DNA from: Veillonella sp. AM51-8BH
GTDB lineage: Bacteria; Bacillota; Negativicutes; Veillonellales; Veillonellaceae
DNA length: 25,999 nt
Reading direction: 5' to 3'
NCBI RefSeq assembly: GCF_003463825.1
Contig: NZ_QSDY01000026.1
Location: 1-25,999, forward strand
The position numbers and the translations under genes are program-made. Under the pieces are notes generated by a model. That model worked only from the letters and a program-made list of their open reading frames with translations, was not told where the DNA came from and ran no database searches. Each line of letters starts with the position of its first letter. Within the stretch, counting starts at the first letter, position 1. This document shows positions 10,216 to 19,539 of this stretch, in pieces.

Positions 10216-11367
10216 TTATTTCTTATGGGAATCCTCGGATTCCTCTAAAGCTTTTGCCAATTCTTCACGATCAAAGGAAATAGTTTCATCTGAATCGCTG
10301 CGTTCAATTGTAGGACGTGGTAGTGGATGACCTGCCGCATCACTGTGAGTAATAACACCAAGGCGACGAGCCACATAAATACTACCTAAGAAGATAACGA
10401 GTACTAATGCGATACCAATCCAAGCATTGACCTCTGCTACGATGACGGATACGCCACCAAAGAGAGCCGTTACAGCATACATCATTAGCACTGCTTGTTT
10501 TTGAGATAAGCCCTGTGCTAACAAACGATGATGCACATGGCCTTTATCAGGCTTGAAAATCGGACGACCGCTGATTTTACGGCGCACGATAGCAAACAAT
10601 GTATCGAGAATTGGTAAGCCTAGCACGATAGCTGGTACCACTAATGCAATAGTAGCCGCCGTTTTAACAGCCCCCATTACAGAAATAGCGGCTAATGTAT
10701 AACCAAGGAGCATAGAGCCCGTATCCCCCATGAAGATTTTCGCTGGGTTAAAGTTATACCGCAAGAACCCTACTGTTGCACCTGCTAGTGCCAATGAAAT
10801 ACAGGCAAGGTCTGTTTGACCAAGTTGTAATGTCATAGCACAAACAGCAATACAAGCAATAAAGGAAATGCCTGCTGCCAAGCCATCAAGTCCATCGATA
10901 AGGTTTACGATATTCGTAAAGCCTACAATCCAGAAAATAGTCAATGGAGCAGCCCAATATTTAAGGTATACCACACCACCCCAAGGAAGGTTGATGAAGT
11001 CTACGCGAATATCGTAAGCCACCAAAATAGCAGCTGCTATAATTTGGCCCATCAACTTAGTCTTTGGCTCAATTTGTTTAATATCATCCCATATGCCCAC
11101 AAGCACAAGAATAACAGTACCAAGTACAAAGCCAAATAGTTTATGGTCATGTGGGATAGATCCATTAAAGAGAACCGATCCGATATAACCGAGGAAGATT
11201 GCTAACCCACCAAGTCGTGGAATAGCACCATGATGTACCTTGCGGGCATCAGGTTTATCTATTGCCCCAACAGCAACAGCAAAGCGTTTTACTAAAGGGG
11301 TAAGTGCAAAGGTTATGACGAGCGCCAGAGCAAAGGCCCATACATAATCGAGCACATAATCACTCAT
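10216..11367 (-). CDS. tagO: Undecaprenyl-phosphate GlcNAc-1-phosphate transferase (TagO/WecA type)
   Basis: Polytopic membrane enzyme that transfers GlcNAc-1-phosphate from UDP-GlcNAc to undecaprenyl phosphate, the first step of many envelope polymers. The 383 residues contain about 10-11 transmembrane helices. Catalytic and binding motifs of the MraY/WecA superfamily are present: [11 protein letters not shown] with the Asp pair at 94-95, NLIDGLDG at 155-162, GDTGS at 214-218 and the HVHH histidine motif at 277-280 that marks the WecA/TagO branch rather than MraY. The C-terminal 40 residues are charged and probably cytoplasmic. GGAGGTG precedes the ATG. It is 39 bases after the UPF0210 gene and is followed by a terminator. 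Confidence 0.93.
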   Translation of the reverse strand: MSDYVLDYVWAFALALVITFALTPLVKRFAVAVGAIDKPDARKVHHGAIPRLGGLAIFLGYIGSVLFNGSIPHDHKLFGFVLGTVILVLVGIWDDIKQIEPKTKLMGQIIAAAILVAYDIRVDFINLPWGGVVYLKYWAAPLTIFWIVGFTNIVNLIDGLDGLAAGISFIACIAVCAMTLQLGQTDLACISLALAGATVGFLRYNFNPAKIFMGDTGSMLLGYTLAAISVMGAVKTAATIALVVPAIVLGLPILDTLFAIVRRKISGRPIFKPDKGHVHHRLLAQGLSQKQAVLMMYAVTALFGGVSVIVAEVNAWIGIALVLVIFLGSIYVARRLGVITHSDAAGHPLPRPTIERSDSDETISFDREELAKALEESEDSHKK

Positions 11368-11406
11368 AAGACACCTCCAACAACTGGGTAAAACAATATT
11401 AGTTCG

Positions 11407-12756
11407 TTAAGCTACGAATAGGTGCAGGAATACGACCACCACGTGCGATGAACTCAGCTGCACTATATGGCTTACTTCAATGATTGGAGCATAGCCTAAC
11501 AAGCCGCCAAACTCAACAACCTCGCCTACTGTTTTACCAGGTACAGGAATTACACGAACCGCAGTTGTCTTATTATTAATCATACCAATAGCAGATTCAT
11601 CAGCAATGATTGCAGAAATTGTATCTGCTGTTGTGTTACCAGGAATAGCAATCATGTCAAGGCCCACAGAACATACGCATGTCATAGCCTCTAATTTATC
11701 GAGGGATAAACTGCCACAAGATACAGCATCAATCATACCCGCATCTTCAGATACTGGAATAAATGCACCACTGAGACCGCCTACGTGAGAAGATGCCATA
11801 AGGCCACCTTTTTTCACCGCATCATTAAGCAATGCAAGTGCTGCTGTAGTACCGTGACAACCACAAGAGGATAAGCCCATTTCTTCAAGAACGTGAGCTA
11901 CCGAGTCACCTACAGCTGGTGTTGGTGCCAAGGACAAGTCAATGATACCGAATGGTTTGCCAAGACGGCGAGATGCCTCTTGTGCTACCAATTGGCCTAC
12001 ACGAGTAATTTTGAAAGCAGTGCGTTTAATCGTTTCTGCTACAACGTCAAAGGATTGACCACGTACAGATTCTAGTGCGTGTTTTACAACGCCTGGACCA
12101 GATACGCCTACAGAAATAGCGCTATCCCCTTCAGTTACACCGAAGAAGGCACCGGCCATGAATGGATTATCCTCTACAGGATTACAGAAAATAACAAGCT
12201 TAGCACAACCAAGAGCATCATTATCCTTTGTAAGTTCTGCCGTTTTCTTAACGATGATCCCCATATCGCGAACTGCATCCATGTTGATACCCGTTTTAGT
12301 AGAGCCCACACCTACAGAGCTACATACGATATCTGTAGTTGCCAACGCTTCTGGGATGGAATCAATCAAAATGCGGTCAGCCCGTGTAGCACCTTTTGTT
12401 ACAAGAGCAGAGAAACCGCCGATAAAGTTTACACCTACTGTTTTTGCAGCGCGATCCATCGCTTCTGCAATAGGAACATAGGATGTTAAATCACTACCAC
12501 CAGCCACTAATGAGATCGGTGTTACAGAAATACGTTTGTTAATGATAGGAATACCAAACTCGCGCTCAATATCTTCACCGGTAGACACAAGGTGTTCTGC
12601 TTCTTTCGTAATGCGATCATAAATACGATCACACAACTCTTTACCAGAGCTAGATGCACATTCAAGCAAGCTAATACCCATTGTAATGGTACGTACGTCA
12701 AGCTTGTTATCATGAATCATCTGATTCGTTTCTAAAATATTGTCGATAGATAACAT
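11407..12756 (-). CDS. UPF0210 (PFL/DUF711) family protein with frameshifted C-terminus
   Basis: A conserved protein of unknown biochemical role, almost always encoded next to a UPF0237 ACT-domain gene, as here (8 bases apart). As written it is 449 residues and matches the family up to about [13 protein letters not shown]; then the reading becomes [19 protein letters not shown], unlike the family. In the neighbouring frame the same DNA encodes [19 protein letters not shown] and ends at TAA 11399-11401, which is the expected conserved tail. One base appears to be missing near 11464-11470 (CATATAG where CATTATAG would restore the frame). Only about 20 residues are affected. The start at 12756 has an AGGAGG box. 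Confidence 0.9.
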   Translation of the reverse strand: MLSIDNILETNQMIHDNKLDVRTITMGISLLECASSSGKELCDRIYDRITKEAEHLVSTGEDIEREFGIPIINKRISVTPISLVAGGSDLTSYVPIAEAMDRAAKTVGVNFIGGFSALVTKGATRADRILIDSIPEALATTDIVCSSVGVGSTKTGINMDAVRDMGIIVKKTAELTKDNDALGCAKLVIFCNPVEDNPFMAGAFFGVTEGDSAISVGVSGPGVVKHALESVRGQSFDVVAETIKRTAFKITRVGQLVAQEASRRLGKPFGIIDLSLAPTPAVGDSVAHVLEEMGLSSCGCHGTTAALALLNDAVKKGGLMASSHVGGLSGAFIPVSEDAGMIDAVSCGSLSLDKLEAMTCVCSVGLDMIAIPGNTTADTISAIIADESAIGMINNKTTAVRVIPVPGKTVGEVVEFGGLLGYAPIIEVSHIVQLSSSHVVVVFLHLFVA

Positions 12757-12764
12757 AGTGCCTC

Positions 12765-13040
12765 CTATCCTACACGGTGCATGCTTAAGAAAATATCAGC
12801 ATGTTGTGCACGGATTTCAACACCAAGTTCTTTACCGAGTGCATTCAAAGCATCTTGAATAGATGTCAAATCTTTCACATCTTCAGACTTTGTTTCACAC
12901 ATCATAATCATATTGAAAACGCCATCAAGAATGGTTTGATTTATAGACATAATGTTTACGCCGTGGTTAGCAAGTACAGTACTAACCCCTGCAATGATAC
13001 CAACGCGGTCAACGCCGACAACGGTAACAACTAATTTCAT
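12765..13040 (-). CDS. ACT-domain protein, UPF0237 family
   Basis: A 91-residue single ACT domain ([20 protein letters not shown] at the start), a fold that usually binds small ligands such as amino acids and acts as a regulatory module. It resembles the GcvR-like stand-alone ACT proteins. The conserved pairing with the UPF0210 gene immediately downstream suggests a joint function; the ligand is unknown. The ATG at 13040 is preceded by AGGTGA; an upstream ATG seven codons earlier lacks a site. It is the first gene of the minus-strand run that continues into tagO. Confidence 0.9.
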   Translation of the reverse strand: MKLVVTVVGVDRVGIIAGVSTVLANHGVNIMSINQTILDGVFNMIMMCETKSEDVKDLTSIQDALNALGKELGVEIRAQHADIFLSMHRVG

Positions 13041-13109
13041 AACATCACCTTTTCTGAGCACTACAAACTATTTGACCCATATAGGGTATTCAATAAACTA
13101 TATTAATAT

Positions 13110-13118
13110 ATTATATCA
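13110..13118 (-). promoter_or_regulatory. Extended -10 promoter for the ACT/UPF0210/tagO genes
   Basis: On the minus strand TGATATAAT (13110-13118) is a perfect extended -10 element, about 70 bases before the ACT gene start. The sequence 17 bp upstream (CCGTAG) is a poor -35, which extended -10 promoters tolerate. Confidence 0.5.
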
Positions 13119-13174
13119 CATTTATTACTTTTCTACGGTGAAATCTTCATGAGTTTTCATGTAAAAACAGTATT

Positions 13175-14812
13175 TTACACTTCGTCGGATAATGCAGCCG
13201 TTACGATAGCCTCTCCTGCTGTCAATAATGCGACTAAACCTTTATCCCCTTTATAGCTTTCACCATAGATTTTATACAAATCCTCTGTACCGGACGGACG
13301 CGCTACAAACCAACCTGTTTCAGTTTCTACGCGAACCCCATCGATGGGCATATCCTTGTATAAAGATGTAGTGCGTATATTCGTAATAGGGTCTCCATCT
13401 ACCTCTGTGGCTGTAATGGAACTTGCATTCAACTGTTTCAACTTGGCCTTTGCCGCCTTTGTACAAGCCGCATCAATGCGACCAAATCGTGGGTCACCAC
13501 AACCTTCAACAATATTATTGTAGAGGCGATCAACAGTTGTGCCCATAACGGCATACATTTCCATTGCTAGAAGCGCCATTACCATGCCGTCTTTATCGGT
13601 AGTCCATACGGTGCCGTCCTTTTTAAGGAACGATGCGCCTGCAGATTCTTCACCGCCGATACCAATCTCACCATCAAATAATAAAGAGCTAAAATATTTA
13701 AAGCCTACCGGAACCTCATAAACCGGAATGTCTTTAACAGCCGCCCATTTATCAATCATAGTGGTACAAACAACGGTTTTACCTACCCCTTTATCAGTCC
13801 AACCACGGGTTGTAAACAGATAATCCGCAGCCGCTGTAAGGAATGCATTTGGTGAAATAAGGCCCTCTGCAGTAACGATACCGTAGCGATCATAATCAGG
13901 ATCATTGCCAACAGCGAGATCATAATTGCCAATTTGTTTAGTTACATCCGCCATCGCATATTCAGAGGAACAATCCATACGCACCTTGCCATCATGGTCA
14001 TAGGTCATAAAGCTAAAGGTTGGATCGTATTCATCATTGATAATATCCATATTGAGATTATATCGTTCTTTAATAGCACGCCAATAACCAAGGCCACTAC
14101 CACCTAATGCATTGACAAGAACTTTAGGCTTCGCACTTTGAATGGCTTCCATATTGATGATGGAAGATAACTCTTCCACATATAAGCCCTTATAGTCATA
14201 AGGCACTTGTTGATCTGGTTCAATATTATCTATGCTAATGCGTTTAAACCCTTCTAATTCACAATAAGCACGAACGTACTCATTGGCGCGGGTTTCAATC
14301 CATTTTGTAATCAACGTATCTGCAGGGCCACCGTTGGTAGCATTATACTTAATGCCCCCATTATCTGGAGGATTGTGAGATGGTGTAATAACGATACCAT
14401 CTGCTTTTTTATCGTGACTTTCATTATATCGAATGATTGCACGAGACACAGATGGTGTTGGAACAAAGTCCATATCCGCATCAACCATGGCAGTCACACC
14501 ATTACCAGCAAGTACCTCAAGCACTGTTACTAATGCAGGCTGAGATAAGGCATGTGTATCTTGGCCCACAAAAATGGGCCCTGTCGCACCAAATTGACCA
14601 CGACCATCACAGATTGCTTGTGTAATAGCCGCTACGTGTAAATCCGTAAAGGTACCTTTTAAAGAGGTACCACGGTGGCCTGATGTACCGAAGGATACGA
14701 GTTGTGTCGGATCAGTTACATCTGGTGCATTGTCAAAATAGGCATCTACCAGAGTTTGTACATCTATAATATCTTGTTCTTGTACAGGCGTACCTGCTAA
14801 TTTATGAGCCAT
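13175..14812 (-). CDS. pgm: Phosphoglucomutase (alpha-D-glucose type)
   Basis: Interconverts glucose 1-phosphate and glucose 6-phosphate, feeding UDP-glucose and envelope sugars. The 545 residues match the length and layout of E. coli Pgm, belonging to the alpha-D-phosphohexomutase superfamily. FGTSGHRG is at 41-48, the phosphoserine loop TPSHNPP has catalytic Ser145, the metal loop DPDYDR is at 304-309, the sugar loop GGEESAGAS follows, and the phosphate-binding RPSGTEDLYK lies near the C-terminus. TAGGAGG precedes the ATG. It is flanked by AT-rich gaps on both sides, so it may be transcribed alone; a TATAAT at 14854-14859 (minus) is a possible -10. Confidence 0.96.
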   Translation of the reverse strand: MAHKLAGTPVQEQDIIDVQTLVDAYFDNAPDVTDPTQLVSFGTSGHRGTSLKGTFTDLHVAAITQAICDGRGQFGATGPIFVGQDTHALSQPALVTVLEVLAGNGVTAMVDADMDFVPTPSVSRAIIRYNESHDKKADGIVITPSHNPPDNGGIKYNATNGGPADTLITKWIETRANEYVRAYCELEGFKRISIDNIEPDQQVPYDYKGLYVEELSSIINMEAIQSAKPKVLVNALGGSGLGYWRAIKERYNLNMDIINDEYDPTFSFMTYDHDGKVRMDCSSEYAMADVTKQIGNYDLAVGNDPDYDRYGIVTAEGLISPNAFLTAAADYLFTTRGWTDKGVGKTVVCTTMIDKWAAVKDIPVYEVPVGFKYFSSLLFDGEIGIGGEESAGASFLKKDGTVWTTDKDGMVMALLAMEMYAVMGTTVDRLYNNIVEGCGDPRFGRIDAACTKAAKAKLKQLNASSITATEVDGDPITNIRTTSLYKDMPIDGVRVETETGWFVARPSGTEDLYKIYGESYKGDKGLVALLTAGEAIVTAALSDEV

Positions 14813-14935
14813 AGGAACCTCCTAATCTCAAATGTATATGTCATTCATAAAATATTATATTTACACATAATTAATATGAGATGACTAATGCTTACATTTT
14901 GAATTTTACTTTTCTGATTTTACATTTTGCTTTAC

Positions 14936-15865
14936 TTAGCGATTATGTATAGTCTGTGTATTATCCTCTTGTGTGGTACTCTTATCTTTTAACTGTTCAC
15001 ACACTACAGTAGGGATAATCGGTTGTGTAAAGCCTTGCCCAATGACCTCTTGCGCATCAGTTATTAAGATGAACACATTTGGATCCGCCTCTTGAATAAC
15101 CTCTTTTAATTTATTTACTTGCAAGAGATTAACGGCTACCATAACGATTTGCTTCGGCGTCCGCGTATAAGCACCAATGCCATTAATGATAGTTGCGCCA
15201 CGACCAACCTTATTGATGATGCATTCACAGACCTCATCAGTACGATAGGTAATGATGAAAGCAACCTTCCGCTGATTAAAGCCGATAACCACCTTATTCG
15301 TAATGATGGTATACACATAGACACTAATAAGTGTGACCGCTACGGCTTCAAGGCCAACAACACCAATTGCAGCAACAAGGATAGCACAGTTTATGGCACT
15401 ATTAATGGACCCCATTTGAAGTCCATAATATTTGCGTACAATGAGTGCAATAGGATCAAGCCCACCTGTGTTACCGCCTACGCGGTATACAATGCCAAGA
15501 CCTACACCAGTAGTAATACCAGCCATCATGGAACTCAACAAAGGATCCTTAATAATCATGTCATATTGCAAGAAGTTAAATAAATCAACCATCCAAGACA
15601 GCATCAATGTGCCATACAAGGTTTTGATAACAACACGGGTGCCCAGCCACTTCCAAGCAGCCCAGAATATAGGAATATTTAAAATCATATTCCAAGAACC
15701 AACAGATAAGCCCGTTAAATAATACAAAATCAAGCCTACCCCACTAATACCAGTACTCACCAATTTGTGTGGCAATACAAAGGCATCAAGGCCGGCACCA
15801 AATATGGCACATCCAAGAATGACCATAAGGCTTTCATAGATAACACTTCTATACTTAGCGAACAT
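14936..15865 (-). CDS. YitT-family membrane protein (DUF2179)
   Basis: A 309-residue protein with about six hydrophobic segments in the first 200 residues and a soluble C-terminal domain (about 205-285) of the DUF2179 type, containing TIINGIGAYTRTPKQIVMVAVN and DPNVFILITDAQEVIGQGF. The family is widespread in Bacillota; its transported substrate, if any, is not established. The ATG at 15865 follows GGAGGAAGCT. A TTG four codons upstream would place the ribosome site inside the gene, so it is rejected as the start. The last 25 residues are polar and rich in Thr, Gln and Asp. Confidence 0.9.
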   Translation of the reverse strand: MFAKYRSVIYESLMVILGCAIFGAGLDAFVLPHKLVSTGISGVGLILYYLTGLSVGSWNMILNIPIFWAAWKWLGTRVVIKTLYGTLMLSWMVDLFNFLQYDMIIKDPLLSSMMAGITTGVGLGIVYRVGGNTGGLDPIALIVRKYYGLQMGSINSAINCAILVAAIGVVGLEAVAVTLISVYVYTIITNKVVIGFNQRKVAFIITYRTDEVCECIINKVGRGATIINGIGAYTRTPKQIVMVAVNLLQVNKLKEVIQEADPNVFILITDAQEVIGQGFTQPIIPTVVCEQLKDKSTTQEDNTQTIHNR

Positions 15866-16070
15866 AGCTTCCTCCAAATTGCCATTTCACTATAAATATT
15901 CTATAATGAACTAACTAAAACATACGCTATTTACAATACATTTAGTAATAAAACAATATGCGTATACAAATTCATCATAAACCACTTAATGGTTATTTTC
16001 AATCACTTTATAAGAGTATAAAATAAACATATAAATTGCATATATTCTGTATGTTACAAACGAGGCTATC

Positions 16071-16967
16071 ATGAGTAAAAGTTTTGAGCAACTCGGTTGC
16101 AGTAAAATCAATATTGGTCTTGCTATTACAGGCAAGCGTGAAGATGGCTACCACGATATCGACTCTATCTTCCAATCTATTCGCCTTAGCGATTCCATTT
16201 ATTTTGCTAAGCATCATTCCGTAGTATTCTCCGGCGGGGCTCCAGAATTGCCTGAGTATATGCAAAAACTCGTCACTTACGGCGAAGAGAATCTTGCCCT
16301 AAAAGCATTACGAGCACTCCAAGCCTATACAGGCTGCAAAGCGGGGGCTGCAATCCACCTATTAAAACGCGTACCGATCCAAGCAGGTCTTGGTGGTGGT
16401 AGTGCTGATGCAGCTGCTATGTTAATGGGCCTCAACCGTTTCTGGGACTTGCGCCTTACTCAAGAGGAACTATTAAAAATAGGTGCTACACTTGGCTCTG
16501 ATGTGCCATTCCTATTACAAGGCGGTACAGCACGTGGCACAGGTCGTGGCGAAATATTAACGTACGGAAAATCTCCAGAACCACATTGGCTATTGCTAGT
16601 GAAACCTAAGGTTTCTGTATCTACAGCGGCTGCTTATGGACGCTTTAATGACAAATCAGTGGCAACAAAACAAACCATCGATACAGTCCAACGACACCTA
16701 GAAAACAATGACTTAAAATCAGCGTTCCTTGCTAGTGCTAATACATTTGAAGAACTACTCTTCCCAGACCACGAAGAACTTGTCATTTGTAAAGAATTCT
16801 TCACTAGCCGCGGCTATCCAACCATCATGACTGGTAGTGGTCCTACAATGGTGGTATTGCTGAACAAACCGATGGAAGCATTACAACTACAAGAAGAAAT
16901 CAAAGCAGCAGGCCATGATTGGCTATCTCTTATTACAAAAACATGTACACAGGAGGACTTACCATGA
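16071..16967 (+). CDS. ispE: 4-diphosphocytidyl-2-C-methyl-D-erythritol kinase
   Basis: GHMP-family kinase of the MEP isoprenoid pathway that phosphorylates CDP-methylerythritol. The 298 residues carry the family motifs. Lys12 sits in the N-terminal CSKINIGLAITGKREDGYH segment, the ATP-binding glycine loop PIQAGLGGGSADAA is at 102-115, the catalytic aspartate is in LGSDVPF (Asp144), and the C-terminal GHMP motif MTGSGPTMVVLL is present. GAGG lies six bases before the ATG. Its stop overlaps the start of the downstream GntR gene (ATGA), so the two are translationally coupled. It is divergent from the YitT gene; the 200-base spacer is AT-rich with no promoter I can fix confidently. Confidence 0.96.
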   Translation: MSKSFEQLGCSKINIGLAITGKREDGYHDIDSIFQSIRLSDSIYFAKHHSVVFSGGAPELPEYMQKLVTYGEENLALKALRALQAYTGCKAGAAIHLLKRVPIQAGLGGGSADAAAMLMGLNRFWDLRLTQEELLKIGATLGSDVPFLLQGGTARGTGRGEILTYGKSPEPHWLLLVKPKVSVSTAAAYGRFNDKSVATKQTIDTVQRHLENNDLKSAFLASANTFEELLFPDHEELVICKEFFTSRGYPTIMTGSGPTMVVLLNKPMEALQLQEEIKAAGHDWLSLITKTCTQEDLP

Positions 16968-17656
16968 CAAAACGGTTACAACCAATACGCCTCGATGCGT
17001 ATAAACCTCTACGCGAAGTTGTAAGTGAAACATTGCGTCAAGCAATTCAAGATGGCATTTTAAAACCAGGTGAACGCCTCATGGAAATTCCTCTAGCCGA
17101 AGAACTTGGTGTAAGCCGTACACCAATTCGCGAAGCTATACGTAAACTTGAATTAGAAGGCTTTGTTGTCATGGTACCTCGCCGTGGCACATATGTGGCC
17201 AATATATCGTTAAAGGATATTACCCAAGTATTTGAAATTCGTTCTGCCCTCGAAGAGCTAGCAGCTGGTCTTGCAGCAGAACGTATCACTGCAGAAGAAA
17301 TCGAAACATTAGAACGAATGCTCGTCGAGATTGGCGATCATATGGAAAACAAGGATATGGAATCCGTTGTAGCAGCGGACGTGGAATTCCACGAAGTACT
17401 ATACCGTGCCTCTCGTAATGAACGTTTAGCAGATATCGTACACAACTTGCGGGAACAAACCTATCGATTCCGTAGCTTCTCTATGAACCAACCGGGTCGT
17501 CTTAGAAAAACATGGGAAGAACATCGCCAACTCGTAGAGGCTATTGCTTCTCATAATGCAACACAAGCTCGTAAATTGGCTCAGATTCACATGGAACACT
17601 CTGAACAGACCTTATTACAAGGTATGGAAGGATCCCAAGAGTTTATCAAGGCATAG
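16964..17656 (+). CDS. GntR-family transcriptional regulator, FCD subfamily
   Basis: A 231-residue regulator. The N-terminal winged helix (about 10-75) carries ILKPGERLMEIPLAEELGV and SRTPIREAIRKLELEGFV, typical of GntR DNA-binding domains. The C-terminal all-helical FCD domain (about 85-220) carries the usual metal/ligand residues, with DVEFHEVLYRAS, EEHRQLVEAI and IHMEHSEQ supplying Asp and His ligands. FCD regulators commonly sense organic acids or amino acids. The start is fixed by AGGAGG seven bases upstream and by the ATGA overlap with ispE. The target is unknown; the AGCS transporter downstream is one candidate. Confidence 0.94.
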   Translation: MTKRLQPIRLDAYKPLREVVSETLRQAIQDGILKPGERLMEIPLAEELGVSRTPIREAIRKLELEGFVVMVPRRGTYVANISLKDITQVFEIRSALEELAAGLAAERITAEEIETLERMLVEIGDHMENKDMESVVAADVEFHEVLYRASRNERLADIVHNLREQTYRFRSFSMNQPGRLRKTWEEHRQLVEAIASHNATQARKLAQIHMEHSEQTLLQGMEGSQEFIKA

Positions 17657-17695
17657 GGAATATCCTTACCTATAATAGAACAATAAATGACTAAC

Positions 17696-17727
17696 AAATC
17701 CCTCACGTTTGTGAGGGATTTTTATTT
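17696..17727 (+). terminator. Terminator of ispE-gntR
   Basis: A perfect 11-bp stem AAATCCCTCAC (17696-17706) / GTGAGGGATTT (17711-17721) with a GTTT loop, followed by a T-rich tail. Confidence 0.92.
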
Positions 17728-17744
17728 TACAGACTCTATAGAAA

Positions 17745-17772
17745 TTGATACAATAACATCAATAACTATATA
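17745..17772 (+). promoter_or_regulatory. Promoter of the AGCS symporter gene
   Basis: TTGATA (17745-17750) and TATATA (17767-17772) are 16 bp apart, just after the ispE-gntR terminator and about 30 bases before the start codon at 17802. TATAGA two bases further on gives an alternative 18-bp spacing. Confidence 0.5.
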
Positions 17773-17801
17773 GAATTATTTTATATGAAAGGGGCTTTTT
17801 T

Positions 17802-19262
17802 ATGGAAGCAATGCTCAATGATGCTATTTCTACCATAAATGGTTATTTATGGAGCTATTTCATCATCTTTATCCTCATCGGCGCAGGTCTCTTCTTTACG
17901 ATGACAACGAATTTTGTACAAATTCGCATGATCAAAGAAATGATTCGCCTCGTAATCAGTGGTGCTGGTAGTTCCACGGAGAAAAATCACGTGTCCTCAT
18001 TCCAAGCATTCTGTGTTAGTACCGCATCCCGTGTTGGGGTTGGTAACATCGCAGGTATCGCCATTGCCGTTGTTCTCGGCGGTCCTGGTGCGGTCTTCTG
18101 GATGTGGGTTATTGCACTCATCGGTGCTGCTACAGGTTTTATCGAATCTACATTGGCTCAAATCTACAAAGAACCTGTTGCTAAAGGCGGCTTTTACGGT
18201 GGTCCAGCTTACTACATTCGCTATGGTTTAAACAACAAAGCTTTATCTGTTTTATTCGCTATTTTGATCAGTATTACATACGGTTGGATTTACAACTCTG
18301 TACAAGCTAATACATTAGCTGCATCCCTTCAAGTATTCAACTTTGATGTATCCTACACCGGTGCCGTTGTAGCAATACTTCTTGGCCTCATTATTTTTGG
18401 TGGTATTCATCGCGTTGCAAAAGCATCTGAAATCATCGTTCCTATCATGGCTGTACTATATATCGCTACTGCATTATTCGTAGTTATTATGAATATCACT
18501 CAATTCCCACATGTAATCTATACTATTATCTCCTCTGCTTTTGAACCAGTAGCAGCAGGTGGTGGCTTATTAGGTGCCACTGTAATGAATGGTATTAAAC
18601 GTGGTCTATTCTCCAACGAAGCTGGTGAAGGTTCTGTGCCTAATGCAGCGGCTACTGCGGCTGTTAACCATCCTGTTGAACAAGGTCTTGTACAAGCATT
18701 TGGTGTATTCCTTGATACTTTCATCATTTGTACAGCTTCAGCATTCATTGTACTCATGGTTGGCGACTATAGCACAACAGGTTTAACTGGTGTTGCTCTA
18801 GTACAACATAATCTAGAACAACAACTTGGTTCTTGGGCTCCAACAGCGGTAGCAATCTTTATCGTAATGTTCTCCTTCAGTTCCTTAATTGGTAACTATT
18901 ACTACGGCGAAATTAATATTAGCCACTTAACAGAAAAGAGATTCTATCTTCATTTATTCCGTATCGGTGTAATCATCATGACATTTGTAGGCTCTATTGC
19001 CTCCCTTGATTTAGTATGGAATTTAGCCGATTTATTCATGGCCTTCTTAGTATTAACTAATATTAGTTCCATCGTACGTATGGGGCGTACTGCAGGTCTT
19101 GCTCTTGATGACTATATCAAACAACGTAAGGCAGGCATCGAAACACCTGTATTTAACCGTTCTGTTCTTAATCATTCATACGGTATCGTATGGTGGGGTG
19201 ACGGTCAAACTACAGACTCTTCTGTACCTCCTACTCCAGTGGAAGATACAATGGAAAAATAA
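17802..19262 (+). CDS. Sodium:alanine symporter (AGCS) family protein
   Basis: Inner-membrane amino-acid:cation symporter, most likely for alanine or glycine with Na+. The 486 residues give about 10-11 transmembrane helices. Family segments are clear: GLFFTMTTNFVQIRM near the start, RVGVGNIAGIAIAVVLGGPG (about 79-98), FWMWVIALIGAATGFIE, GGFYGGPAYYI, GLFSNEAGEGSVPNAAA and ALIVLMVGDYS-like helix VLMVGDYSTTGL. The C-terminal 45 residues are polar. AAAGGGG is the ribosome site. It has its own promoter and terminator, so it is monocistronic. The dehydrogenase downstream suggests amino-acid use, but they are separate transcripts. Confidence 0.94.
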   Translation: MEAMLNDAISTINGYLWSYFIIFILIGAGLFFTMTTNFVQIRMIKEMIRLVISGAGSSTEKNHVSSFQAFCVSTASRVGVGNIAGIAIAVVLGGPGAVFWMWVIALIGAATGFIESTLAQIYKEPVAKGGFYGGPAYYIRYGLNNKALSVLFAILISITYGWIYNSVQANTLAASLQVFNFDVSYTGAVVAILLGLIIFGGIHRVAKASEIIVPIMAVLYIATALFVVIMNITQFPHVIYTIISSAFEPVAAGGGLLGATVMNGIKRGLFSNEAGEGSVPNAAATAAVNHPVEQGLVQAFGVFLDTFIICTASAFIVLMVGDYSTTGLTGVALVQHNLEQQLGSWAPTAVAIFIVMFSFSSLIGNYYYGEINISHLTEKRFYLHLFRIGVIIMTFVGSIASLDLVWNLADLFMAFLVLTNISSIVRMGRTAGLALDDYIKQRKAGIETPVFNRSVLNHSYGIVWWGDGQTTDSSVPPTPVEDTMEK

Positions 19263-19277
19263 AATATATTCTCTTAT

Positions 19278-19318
19278 GAGACCGGTGAAAGTATCTTTCA
19301 TCGGTCTCTTTTTATTTT
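19278..19318 (+). terminator. Terminator of the AGCS symporter gene
   Basis: A 14-bp stem (19278-19291 with 19295-19308, one G-U pair) with a TAT loop is followed by a long T tract ending near 19318. Confidence 0.92.
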
Positions 19319-19354
19319 TTGTAAAAGTATCCATTTATAGTGTAAAAACTACGA

Positions 19355-19384
19355 TTTACCTCTAACTCCAGGAGTGACTATAAT
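19355..19384 (+). promoter_or_regulatory. Possible regulated promoter upstream of the dehydrogenase gene
   Basis: TTTACC (19355-19360) and a perfect TATAAT (19379-19384) are 18 bp apart. The spacer contains an 11-bp palindrome ACTCCAGGAGT (19365-19375). A dyad inside a slightly long spacer is the arrangement used by MerR-type activators, but that is only an analogy. The leader to the start codon would be about 150 bases and contains the inverted repeat at 19397-19441. Confidence 0.4.
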
Positions 19385-19396
19385 CACAGTAAATAT

Positions 19397-19441
19397 CTAT
19401 ATTCTATACACTTTTCAAGCATTAAAAACTATAGAATATAG
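19397..19441. repeat. 12-bp inverted repeat in the dehydrogenase leader
   Basis: CTATATTCTATA (19397-19408) and TATAGAATATAG (19430-19441) are exact reverse complements separated by 21 bases. It is AT-only apart from one C/G pair near each end and lies between the proposed promoter and the start codon at 19540. It could be a dimeric operator or an RNA hairpin. Confidence 0.6.
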
Positions 19442-19539
19442 TTATAAAATTATAAAGGGTATTATGTATACAATGTCGAATACTACAGTATGTGTAAAAT
19501 TAGCAAAACTTAATTTACTCTTATATACAGGAGGTTATT

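Noticed and set aside
12079..12489. A 136-codon plus-strand frame opposite the UPF0210 gene
   Set aside because: Antisense shadow; the minus-strand product is a well recognised family over the whole stretch.
14892..14929. TTACATTTTG present twice in the spacer before the YitT stop
   Set aside because: The spacer is made almost wholly of A/T-rich words; a ten-base repeat here is weak evidence for an operator.
15119..15583. A 154-codon plus-strand frame opposite the YitT-family gene
   Set aside because: Antisense shadow; the minus-strand frame has membrane helices, a DUF2179 domain and a strong ribosome site.
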